A stretch of DNA of 64,000 bases from Helopsaltes ochotensis (lineage: Eukaryota; Chordata; Aves; Passeriformes; Locustellidae). Under the pieces are notes generated by a model, which searched no databases, had not been told where the DNA came from, and saw only the letters and a list, made by a program, of their open reading frames with translations. A program made the position numbers and the translations under genes. This document shows, piece after piece, positions 52,792 through 62,350 of this stretch (within the stretch, counting starts at the first letter, position 1; the number at the start of each line of letters is the position of its first letter). Where the stretch lies: positions 425,192-489,191 of the forward strand of contig VXBM01000093.1 of assembly GCA_013400155.1 (NCBI GenBank). Direction: 5' to 3'.

Positions 52792-53226
52792 TGAAACAAA
52801 GACTTGACAGAGATAGAGAATAAAGTAGATATTTATTGAAAAGCCTTTAGGGTACACCTTGGGCAGGACCAAAGCCTGGCCAGGGCTACACCTGAGGTGG
52901 ACTAAAAATGGTCATGAAAATGGACGACTGGTCACAAGGTCTCACACTTTTTAAAGTTTTGGTCCATTTGCATATTGGGGCCAAATTGTCCAACCACAGC
53001 CTCAGGTTGTGAGGTCTTATCCTTGTTTCTCTCCTCAGTCCACTGTTGTTTATGCTTTTGGGCCTGAAAGTTGTACTCGTTCTCCTTGGTCTTCAGCAGG
53101 AAAAGGATTTGTTTTGTCTACCTGCTCTGTGAAGAGAGCTTACTAACACTTAATATGGGGCTCAGAGCTACAGCCCTGGGCAGCACAGAATCTGAAAATC
53201 ATAAAAGCTAAAATTTTAAGGCATCA
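52792..53226 (-). mobile_element. Solo LTR of an avian endogenous retrovirus (ERVL-like), minus orientation
   Basis: The segment begins TGAAACAAAG and ends GGCATCA, so it has TG...CA termini. On the + strand it contains blocks such as ATTTATTGAAAAGCC, GGTACACCTTGGGCAG and TCCATTTGCATATTGGGG, which I recognise from a common songbird solo-LTR family. On the minus strand an AATAAA (complement of 52832-52837) lies about 40 bp from the LTR end, and a degenerate TATA-like CTTTAAAAAG lies upstream of it, giving the minus orientation. Length is about 435 bp. No internal retroviral sequence flanks it. The flanking pentamers (TGACC left, GCTCC right) are not a clean target-site duplication, so the termini could be off by a few bases. 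Family naming rests on memory. Confidence 0.72.
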
Positions 53227-53274
53227 GCTCCACTCCTGAACTCTCCTCATGTCCCTGTGTTCTTTTTCCTGCAG
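53227..53274 (+). other. AGBL4: Residual native 3' splice region of the AGBL4 exon (branch point, polypyrimidine tract, acceptor)
   Basis: These 48 bases lie between the inferred LTR end and the exon. They contain a plausible branch site CCTGAAC (A at 53239-53240, about 35 nt before the exon), then a C/T-rich run and the acceptor TTTTTCCTGCAG. Everything the exon needs for its acceptor therefore fits between the LTR and the coding sequence. Confidence 0.6.
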
Positions 53275-53437
53275 TCCAGTACATCATTCAACAGGGATGC
53301 TGTGAAAGCTGGGACTGGCCGGCGCTTTCTTGGCGGGCTCTTAAATGACACATCCTACTGCTACACTCTGGAGGTCTCGTTCTACAGCTACATTTTGGGT
53401 GGAACTGCTTCTGCCGTGCCCTACACAGAGGAAGCCT
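53275..53437 (+). CDS. AGBL4: AGBL4 (cytosolic carboxypeptidase 6) internal exon with catalytic Glu
   Basis: This exon encodes 54 residues plus the first base of the next codon and directly follows the 38823-38975 exon in frame. It reads SSTSFNRDAVKAGTGRR, then FLGGLLNDTSYCYTLEVSFY, and ends near VPYTEEA. The Glu in TLEVSFY matches the catalytic general acid/base of M14 carboxypeptidases (Glu270 in carboxypeptidase A). The acceptor is a pyrimidine run ending TTCCTGCAG at 53274. The exon end is set at 53437 because the protein family continues TEEA-Y and the next bases read GTATCCTTTT, a U12-type donor that leaves phase 1 (T + AY gives Tyr). If the intron were retained, the frame would add 12 unrelated residues and stop at TGA 53473-53475. 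A minus-strand LTR ends 48 bp upstream. The sequence is intact, with small differences from the mammalian protein as I remember it. Confidence 0.95.
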
Positions 53438-53447
53438 GTATCCTTTT
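53438..53447 (+). other. AGBL4: U12-type (minor spliceosome) 5' splice site
   Basis: The bases immediately after the last coding base are GTATCCTTTT. This matches the U12-class donor consensus (A/G)TATCCTTT in full, and fits the U2 donor consensus poorly (no A at +4, no G at +5). Phase 1 also fits the known bias of U12 introns away from phase 0. The matching branch site (TTCCTTAAC-like) would lie just upstream of the next exon, outside the window. Confidence 0.85.
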
Positions 53448-55736
53448 GAAATCCATCCTCTTGCAGCACACGTGAACCAGGCACTTAAGGTAAATACTTC
53501 TGTCTCCATAAGAGTTTGCCGAGATAGAAACACACACAAGTGGAAATGTGAGTCTGCTCCTGATGCTTTAATTTCCCTCATATTGATTCTCCATACTGTG
53601 GAAATTCAAGAAGAGAAAGACATTAGATCAAATAAGCCATTTCCCTCTTGTAGGAGATTGTCTCATACACTTGTTATAGAAGCTAGTCCTGGAGAGTCTG
53701 TGATCCATTCCCTTCCACGGTCTTCCATTTCTTTCTTCATTTCTCTCCTTATTCCCTAATTAGCCCTGTGTTTGTGTTATTGTTTTAATAGCAAGTTGAG
53801 AGTGCGAGAGTGCTTCTTTGGTACTGAGTAAAATATCTTCTCTGCCTTTGAACTGCAGCCAAAAGGATCCATTAGGTTCTGCAGCTGCCTCGAGGACAAA
53901 TCTTCAATGCCAGTTGACAAAGAAATGGAAGTCAAATTGTGAAAAGAAAACCATCAAAGTTGTTGGCATTTTTGAGTGCTCAGATAGAAGCGGTATCTCA
54001 TTCCTCAAAAAACACATATCCATCTGGCTATCTCAATGTATCAGCAATTTGTAGAATTGTTCTGACTGGTCTTATGATCTGCTTTTATGTTTTTCTTTTT
54101 CTTTTTGTCACCATGCTCAATCAAACACCCAATACCCATACTTCAACGCTGGGTATGTTATTTCATTTTGTCATTCTATCTTGGCAGCTTTAGAAATTTC
54201 CACAGGTTTAGAAACACTGCAGAGGGAGAGAGATTAGCTGTGACTGCCTATTTACCTGTCCTCTGCATTTTGTAAGTTGAGGGTAGCAAGGGAGAAATTT
54301 TCATATGAGACATAATTCTTCACCATCCATGTATATGGGCTCTCAGTGTGGGAATAAGAGCCAGAAACTGGGAGCAGGGAAAGAAACTGTTTGTCATTTG
54401 GGCTTTTCAGTTTGACTTCACTGAAAGTGAGATTTGAGGGAAGGAGGGAGATGAATATATTAAAGTGACTTGCCAGGTTTGAGCATTTAGAATAGAAGCT
54501 CTTTTTGGCCCAGTAAAGTCAACCGAAGAAAAAGCTCATTGCAACATACACAAATGTAATATATCTTGCTACTGTGGAAAAAAATGTTGTTACTGTTAGG
54601 TTTAGGTATTTATTTTCTTAACTTGGTGTTAGTTATTTATTTTCTTATTTTGGTGTTTCAAGAACCTGTGCCTTAGTTTTACCTTTAATTTTCTTTCCCA
54701 TTTTGTGCTCACTGTGCTGAAAACTGCTTATTTCTTTTCTTTATTTAGCCAGAACAGTTTTCACAGTGAGGAGCAGAAAGAGCCCCTTTACACATGAAGT
54801 CACGATTCTCTCGGATATGTTTTTCTTCATGACTGGTAGATCACACTGGCTTAGTTTCCTTCTCTGTAAAGACTTCTGGTTTGTGCTTCCCATTGCAGAA
54901 GTTTCACCTGTGGGGTCCAACACCTCCGTTTGCTTGGCTCGCCTTGCCTGCTGCAGGCAGAGCTGCTCCGTTCTCCGTTCATTCCATCGGCAGCCGGGGC
55001 ACAGGCTCCAGATCAGAGAACCCTCTTGGAGCTGGCATGGGGAAAGCTCAAGCAGCAGCTTGGTTTCTGCAGTTAGGATTTCACCCAGCTGAGTGGAAAA
55101 GGAGGGGAAAACAGGTTTTGCTTGGCCTGCCAGACAGCAAGCAGGGGAGGCTCTTTGCCCATGGAGTATGCTCCACTGGCATTTTGCCCTGGAAGGTTTT
55201 ATTATTTCCTTTTTAATGTAGGAATTCTATCCATGAGAGATAGAATTGCCTATGAGATGTTTTCTCCATGTATGCAGTTTTCAAGGTAGTGAAAGAAATG
55301 GAGCTGCTTGAAATAGTCTCTAGACTGGTCTGATCCAACACAGGAGTAGCCACTGGACTTATGCACATCCTGTCCTGGCAGGGGAGGAAGTTTCACATCA
55401 CTGAAGTGCCTATGACCGAAAGTAAAACAATTGCAGAACATTCCAATTTAGCCTGAACAGCCCTTCCAAGCTATTTGCAAGTCAGAGATTAATTAATGCT
55501 CGGATTTTTTAATGGACCTGAACCAAAGACACAGGCAGTCAGTTCATATTGGCCTCCAAGGACAGGGCTGTTTCTATTAACTATCTACGTACACGCAGGC
55601 ATCAACTCAAGCAAATAAATGAAGAAAACACAGCGAGCCCAAGAACTGTGAATTGATAGTGCAAGTATTCTGGAAATCTGCCTTTAAAGATGAGCTTTGT
55701 TCATCCCACTGTGATGTTATTTGGTTGTGTGAGAAT

Positions 55737-55816
55737 TTTTTCCTTTTCCTTTCCTTTTCTTTCTCTTTTCTTTTTTTAATTTTCTTTTTCTCCTTTTTCC
55801 CTTTCCCTTTCCTTTC
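55737..55816. repeat. Polypyrimidine (TTTTCC)n tract
   Basis: About 80 bases of nearly pure C/T (TCCTTTTCCTTTCCTTTTCT and onward), with one TTTTTTTAATTTTC break. The 76- and 81-codon frames across it on the two strands are low-complexity artefacts. Confidence 0.92.
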
Positions 55817-58800
55817 AATGGAAACAGGATCAGGGAGGCTAGGATTGTTCAAAGCTTCTGCTGTTGGATCAAGTGCAGACTGAGATTCAGCCTCAAATTC
55901 AGGTCACCCATGACCATGAAAAGAGACTACAAAGTGCATCACACATCCAGAACTAGCCATACTGGCTTCTTTTAGAGAACAAAACCAATTAGGATCTCCA
56001 GATTCTGCAACATAATTATTTAGCCTAATGTTGTTCCTGTTGGAAGGTAGGAAAACTGAACAAACTGAACAGACTTGGAGACAAGTAATGATACCTGTCA
56101 GCTTCTTTTCTTTACAGCATTTGTGGCAAATAAGATCACAGTACTATTCCCTTTCATGCCATTATATAAGTGGATTAGCTTTGTTGGTGGGTTTTTATCT
56201 CTTCATGTTCTCCAGGTTTTACATGCTAACTCTGTGATCCATACAAACCTCTGTGTGACAGTAATAGATAAATTTTTACATTGGGTGAGATTATCCATTT
56301 TTTTTCAGATTTGTGTGACTGACTGAACCATACTTTATAATTTTTGAGATAAGTGGATACGTTACATGAATGAAAATGGAAGACAGACCTTCAGTCTAAG
56401 TGTTTGAATTCTTACCATTAGTGTGGACAGTAACTTTTTTCAGTTAGAAAAGAAATTAAAAAAGGATGGGAAAGTATCACAGAAGTGGAATTCAGTTTCA
56501 AATTACTCCAGTTAGTATGACTGAATGTTCTAAATGAATTGGTTCAGAATTTAGAAGATGACACCTGGACTGTTCTAAAAACAAATTGGCTACTGAGGCT
56601 GCACTATTTCAATGAAATCCAGGAGGGAATGTTCTTCCTTCAGCCTGTGCAGGGGGTGTATGTTTGGGGCACGTATGGTGGGATAACATCATGCAGTGTT
56701 GAGTGTCTGGCCTTTTCTAACACAGAGAATTAACATGATTGGCATCAATGTCTCAGGCCTTGATTGGCATGACATCGCTAATGTCTACTGCTGGAGTTCC
56801 TCTTGCATTTTCATCCAGCAAACAAAGCGCTTAGACATTCCTGCAGAGCTGTGTGTGTGTGTGCCTGCTAGGTCTGTGTCTAACAGACACATACCCGGAG
56901 CGTGAGGAACATTAGGGATATGTTCTGTAAGCTCTGCAGAAAACCCCACGATAACACGTGCTGCAGATAACAGTGAATGGACTCTGTTTCAAAGGCATAA
57001 TAAGAGGATTGTAGGCTTGTCTGTTACTCGCCTGGAAGTGGACAGAGAAATGTTTAAAACCCTTCTCACACATGCACACATTTGGTGGTAACTGATTAAA
57101 AAAGGCAGCACAACAACAGTTAGCTCAGCACCAGGTGAAGGAGCTTTAAAATGAGCTGATATGCTTCCATTAAATTCCATGTTTTACTCGGCATTTACAG
57201 AGCTTATGACATGAGGCTTGTAAACTGCTCTGTAACACTCAGCACCATCAGCCTGAGCTGAGCTGCCTCGAGTCACACCAGCCCCAGAGCTGGGCAGGGA
57301 ACAAGGGCTAAAAGAGGGGGAGGCAGGATGAATCCCCAGCTGCAGGGCTGAGCCCTGCTCTGGCAGCCCACCCAGAACTGCTGATCTCCAGTCTCCCACT
57401 ACAGCTGTGCACAGCAGCCATCACAGCCTGACCTGAGAGCAGCCAGCAAAGGACTCTCACATCAACAGCTTGAAAATCTATTTGGTTCATTTTTTAGAGT
57501 GTTTGAACTGGAACCTTGCTGCAAAGGAGGCAGCCCAGAACAGGGAATAAAAGGTTTTACTCTTCCACAGCCCAGCCATGAGGCAGGAAGGCAGAAATGA
57601 TGGAGGCCTGGCAGGAACTGGTACGACCATAGCTGTAGGGGAGAATAATCATCGAGATGGGTGGGCATCACAATTGTCAGCATGCCCATAGCTTTTTTGG
57701 TGTATTTTTATCATAATTGTAGCTTCCTCCAGGTGGAGAAGGACCCCATCCAAAGGTGCACTGCTGAACTCTCTCTTGTTTGTGGGCATAAAGGTGTATT
57801 TCTGTGGCTACAGCCACAGAATGTAGGCTTGGATTGACTAGAATCTCTTCAGACACCTAACAGGAGCTCACATCCTGGACTCTCAACGCAGAGACCACTG
57901 GGTTCATTCTTATTCTTAACTTCAAGCAAAGTATCTGCCTGCTGCTTGACTGGGGACTTGAGAAGTTAAATCCCCAAAGGAAAGAGCCATTTGTTACATC
58001 CAGATTCCTTTTAAGGAGTACTTGGATCTCAGTAAATGCCTGTCCTGGGGAAAAGGAATCTGTATGCAAACTACAATTCCAGTAAAAGCATCTATAACTT
58101 TTAGAGCTTCATGTACCTGCCAGTCCCCTAGGGCAAATGTACTTGGTTATTTTGGGCTCTTTTACATTTCTTTTTTTGGCAACTGCCTGTCCTGATCCTC
58201 CTATCTCTGTTAGTGATATCCTTAAGAGAAGATCCTCATGAGACAGATTATGGCCCTTGCAGGTTCATTCCCAGCCAGTAAAGGCAACATTACTATCAAA
58301 AGCCAATGAGGTATGAAAAGCTGTGCTGATAAAGCTGAGGGAGCTCTGCAGAGGTTATCCAGTGTGGCTTAGGTTTGAACTTCACTGAGAGGTTCTTGCC
58401 AAGATGAGTTCAAAGTAAATCTGGCACATATTCAGGGAAAGGCATCCAGAGGTCTACTTCTGCTAAGCCCCTAGGAACAGGCTCCCTTCTGTGTGTTGCA
58501 AAAGGTGGCATTAATCCTAATCCTGCAGATTTTTCTAAGAGTGACCTCCTTGCACATCTCCTCTCCAGTACTTGGTTGTTTCTTAGTACCACGTTTAGGG
58601 CTGGTTTGGAGGAGAGGGAACAAAATCCTCTTTTCAGCTCCCCAGTCTGTGTGAAAGTGTCAAGGTTTACAGCCACAATTTCAAATGCTCTTAATATTAC
58701 TGGAAGCATAGAGTTAAATTATAGAGTTGTAAAGTTACTTTATAGTGATAATGCTGTCAAGCATCAATATCTCTGCCCCAGGGCACCATGGAAACTCAGT

Positions 58801-60077
58801 TAATGATATAAGAAGCTGATATTTTTCAGGGTTGCAGCTGTTGGCTCATACCCAGAAGGAATCTGTGTGTTTGTTCATATCGGGTATATACAGTGGGACC
58901 TGCTCAAAGAAAATTAAGAAACAGTGAAAGTCTGTTTAATGAAGTGCAGTGGAATGAAAGTACAAAGCAGTACATGGTGCTGCAGTCTGCACACCTCGTT
59001 CTCTCAAAGGGCTCAGTGCAGTGGACAATCCTGCACAAAAATACTTCTCTTCTGTCAGACAGGCTGTTTGTGGGGGAGAGTTTATATTTGGATGTAGATT
59101 TGTTTTTTTAGTTGCCCGTAGCACTGACTGCATTAATCTATGAAAACAGTCTGGGAATATCAGTAGAGAAATGGAAATTTAGGGAAGTGACTACAGTCAA
59201 CTTAGGAATATGTATAATTTTTGTAATGGATTTCTTAGGATCTGCATCTCAAAGTGCTTTGATAGCCTCAGATGAAAGATGCTATAAAAGTGGAAAGTGT
59301 ATTAGAAGGTGCTTTTTTATTTTAAAGATTTTTTTTTTTGCTTAAATGTAGAATATCAGTCTTGGAAGACATCTTCAAAACGATTCCACTTAACCCTATG
59401 ATTACAGTTACTTTCTCCTTCCTCTTGTGTATGCGTATTTCCTTCCCAGGGATCCCAAGGTACAGGGGAGAGAACAGATGGTGGTCAAGGGATGAGAATG
59501 TAAGCAAGATGCATATTCAGACTTACAGAAATGCCCTCAAGTCAGTTTCAGACATGAATACAGGAGTTTGAGTTCTTTGAAGAGTAGGAAGACTTGAGTA
59601 GCTGTGAGCCTGGACTGCGGAATTCAGACAGGTTGACTCAAGAACCGTCAATATTTACATCTGTATTCAGCAACTGGGACCTTGAGGACAGCTGGAACAT
59701 GTGCAAATACCATCCCTGCATCCCAGCAGCTGTCCTCAGCTCAGTGCTGGCTCAGGATGTGCTCCTCAGCCTAGGTAGGGCTGTAACCAGTGGCATGAGA
59801 AGACTGATCCTCATAAGCCCGGCTCTAAAACTGGTCTCATCCAATGCAGCCTTTGGGGTCTGTGTTGAGACACTGAATGTTACTGGTGTCAAACTGTCAC
59901 TGAGGTTTTGCTGACTGAAAGCCTCATTGGTGCTTTCTACTCAAGCTCTCAATGATTCTTGGTCTGCAAGCACAAAACTCTCTAATTCAAAAAGGTTTTG
60001 ATAGTAGCATATTTTAAAAAACCCCAACAACATAAAATTTGCCAGCTAATAATAAGCATCTTAATTATTATAATGTA

Positions 60078-60122
60078 ATAATAAGCATAATAAGCATAAT
60101 AAGCATAATAAGCATAATAAGC
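60078..60122. repeat. 9-bp minisatellite, five perfect copies
   Basis: The unit ATAATAAGC repeats exactly five times (60078-60086, -60095, -60104, -60113, -60122) and is followed by ATAACA, a degenerate next unit. An identical single unit lies 20 bp upstream at 60049-60057. In the minus frame it reads as an Ala-Tyr-Tyr repeat only because nine is a multiple of three. Confidence 0.96.
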
Positions 60123-61901
60123 ATAACATTTTTCTGTTGGTATTTCTTTTGTACACAGGAAAAGATAACTTAGACCAAGCACAAATTAAGCTTTTGCTGA
60201 AAGGTTGAAAGGTGAAGTTGATCACAAGTGATTGCAGGGTTGTGGATAATATAAAGAAAGGAAATCTCACTCCAGACACTGCTGCTATCTTGCTTGGGAC
60301 TGGCTTTCCTGGATTTGAATGCCTCTGTTATGAACTTTCTTTTCCTTAAACTTGTATTTTTCCTTTTTCTTAGAAGCAACCTAGACAAAACTAAGCATAT
60401 AGAACTGATATGAGGCTCTTGGGTGCTCAGAACACTATACAAATGCTATTAGATCCGTAGTTAAAATAATTCTTTGGTAAATGTTAAATTCCTATTAGTA
60501 ACACTTGCTAAACTTAAGTGCAAAGGAAAGGGCAAGGCTAATCTGAAAGGCAATGGAGAGCAGGGCTTAAAAGATATTAACAATTTCTTGGAAATGTCTG
60601 AGGGGAGTGGTTATTATAACTAAAGAATAATGTCTGTGGGTTGGAGACTTAGGTTAGGAAAGGGCTTTAGACAGTGCTGTGCTTTGAAGCTTTCCAAAAT
60701 GTCATTGGGATTGAAGAGGAAAAACAGCCATTCAGAACAAGGTGTTTTTTCAAAAAGCCAAATTGCAGTGTCTCTGGGAGAGGTCTCTCCTTTTCTGCCA
60801 CCAGTGGTGGTATTCGTGTGTCTCCATGTTTGTTCTCTTTTTCCTCTTCTCTGTGTCTCTTCAAATCTGGTTGAGCCTTCTCCCCTGTGCCAGTCTTGTC
60901 TGTGTTCTCACCATCTCGTTGGCATTTAGGTCATTAGCCCTACCCCAGGCCTTTCTGTCACCTCATGAGGCTTTTTCCAGGAGGTGTTTCACTAATCAGA
61001 CACACCCAGCCTTGTGGTTTTGTTCACTTATTACTCTCTTTCACCCAAACTACTCCTCCTTTCTTTCATATTTTGCTACTATCAGCTTGATTACTGCTGA
61101 TTAATTCTAGGGTGGAAGCACAAGCTCTTTTTAAACTACTACTTCTTTAGTCTCAAATATCAACGTTCTGAAAGGGGATCAGAGATGATTTTTAGGAAAC
61201 TCTGCAAAAGACAAGTGTCTTGCTGTCTGTGTGTCTTGCTCAGCTGCTTGACCAATTGCAACTGAATTTGACAGTGATAAAGGTCTCAGAGATATTACAT
61301 TCCTATGAGTTTCATGAAAAATAGCTGGCTGAACGAGCAGAGAGACCACAATTAATCTCTCCAGTAGGGACAGCTGAATGTCTATTGTTAGAAACCAGAG
61401 GACAGTAGGCATGAAAGTCACAGGAAACAGATCCAGCATCTCCTTTTCTTTCTGAGCATGCCCCTGGTGAGTTGAGACTTCACTTTCCTTTTCTCTCTAC
61501 ACTTTAACCCCCAACATCTGTGAAAACCTTAATAAAGGGTATCTTGTGGCATTCTGGAAAGCAGATTGCACCTTCCCCATCAAACCTCTGCTGAAAGAGG
61601 CCAGAAACCTGTCAGGTTTCTGTTCACAGGTGATGAGAATACCCATCCAAGCCAAGGCCAGTACAGGCCCACCCCAAGCCAGCTGTGTTTCTTGTCACCT
61701 AGAGGTGAAACTTTGTCCACAGTTCAGAAAAACAAAGCCTGAACACGTCTCAGGCAGAAACTAAAGATAACCTGCAGCTTTGATTTAGTGTTCAGAGGCC
61801 TTTGTGTTTTGATAAGAGCAAGGGTGGGTCTGATTCTCTCATGTCTCATCTCTTAGGAAGAGAACAGACAAATCAGCTCAGATCAAAACCAGTCCTCTGT
61901 T

Positions 61902-61929
61902 TGTCAGAGGCAGTGCCTTGCCTCTGACA
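61902..61929. repeat. Perfect 11-bp inverted repeat (hairpin) with 6-bp loop
   Basis: The left arm TGTCAGAGGCA (61902-61912) and the right arm TGCCTCTGACA (61919-61929) are exact reverse complements around the loop GTGCCT. No T-run or gene end is associated with it, so there is no evidence of function. Confidence 0.9.
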
Positions 61930-62053
61930 GAGGTCAAAATAAGATGCCTGAGAAGAATTTAATAACACAATAAGCATGTAACTATTTTCCCTGAATATTC
62001 TTTTTGGCTTCAGGCAATTAGTGGATTGGGGATCCCAGAGCCAGAGTTATTAC

Positions 62054-62350
62054 AATCATGAAATCATTTAGATTGGAACAGACCTCTAAGATCATCAAGT
62101 CCAACCAGTAATGCAGCACTGCTAAGCCTACCACTAAACCATGCCTCCAGGTGCCACATCCATGTGTCCTTTAAATCCTTCCAGGAACAGGGACTTCATC
62201 ACTTCCCTGGGCAGCCTGTTCCAGTGCCTTAAAACCCTTTCTGTGAAGAAATGTTTCCTAATGTCCAACCTCAACCTCCCCTGGCACAGCTTGAGGCCAT
62301 TTTCTCTAGTCCTATCACTTGTTACTTGGGAGAAGAGACCAAAACCCACA
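62054..62350 (-). mobile_element. CR1 LINE 3' fragment, minus orientation
   Basis: The + strand reads AATCATGAAATCATTTAGAT, TGGAACAGACCTCTAAGATC and later CTTCCCTGGGCAGCCTGTTC, the reverse complement of a CR1 3' end. On the minus strand an open frame covers the C-terminal end of the CR1 ORF2 protein, with GLFSQVTSDRTRENGLKLCQ and then HWNRLPREV visible. The right boundary is about 62345-62350, where similarity to the CR1 consensus as I remember it stops. The minus-strand frame 62134-62421 runs across this boundary and is not a host gene. Confidence 0.92.

Larger units (their letters stand above)
38976..53274 (+). other. AGBL4: AGBL4 intron between the two recognised exons (U2-type)
   Basis: This 14,299-bp phase-0 intron has a consensus U2 donor (GTAAGT at 38976) and a pyrimidine-rich acceptor (TTCCTGCAG at 53274). 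It holds a candidate conserved block at about 40150-40700, a 10-G run at 44258-44267, an A/C-only tract at 46263-46350, T-runs near 46881 and 48622, an A/C-rich stretch at 49978-50050 and a minus-strand LTR at 52792-53226. No nested gene exon was recognised. Confidence 0.9.
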
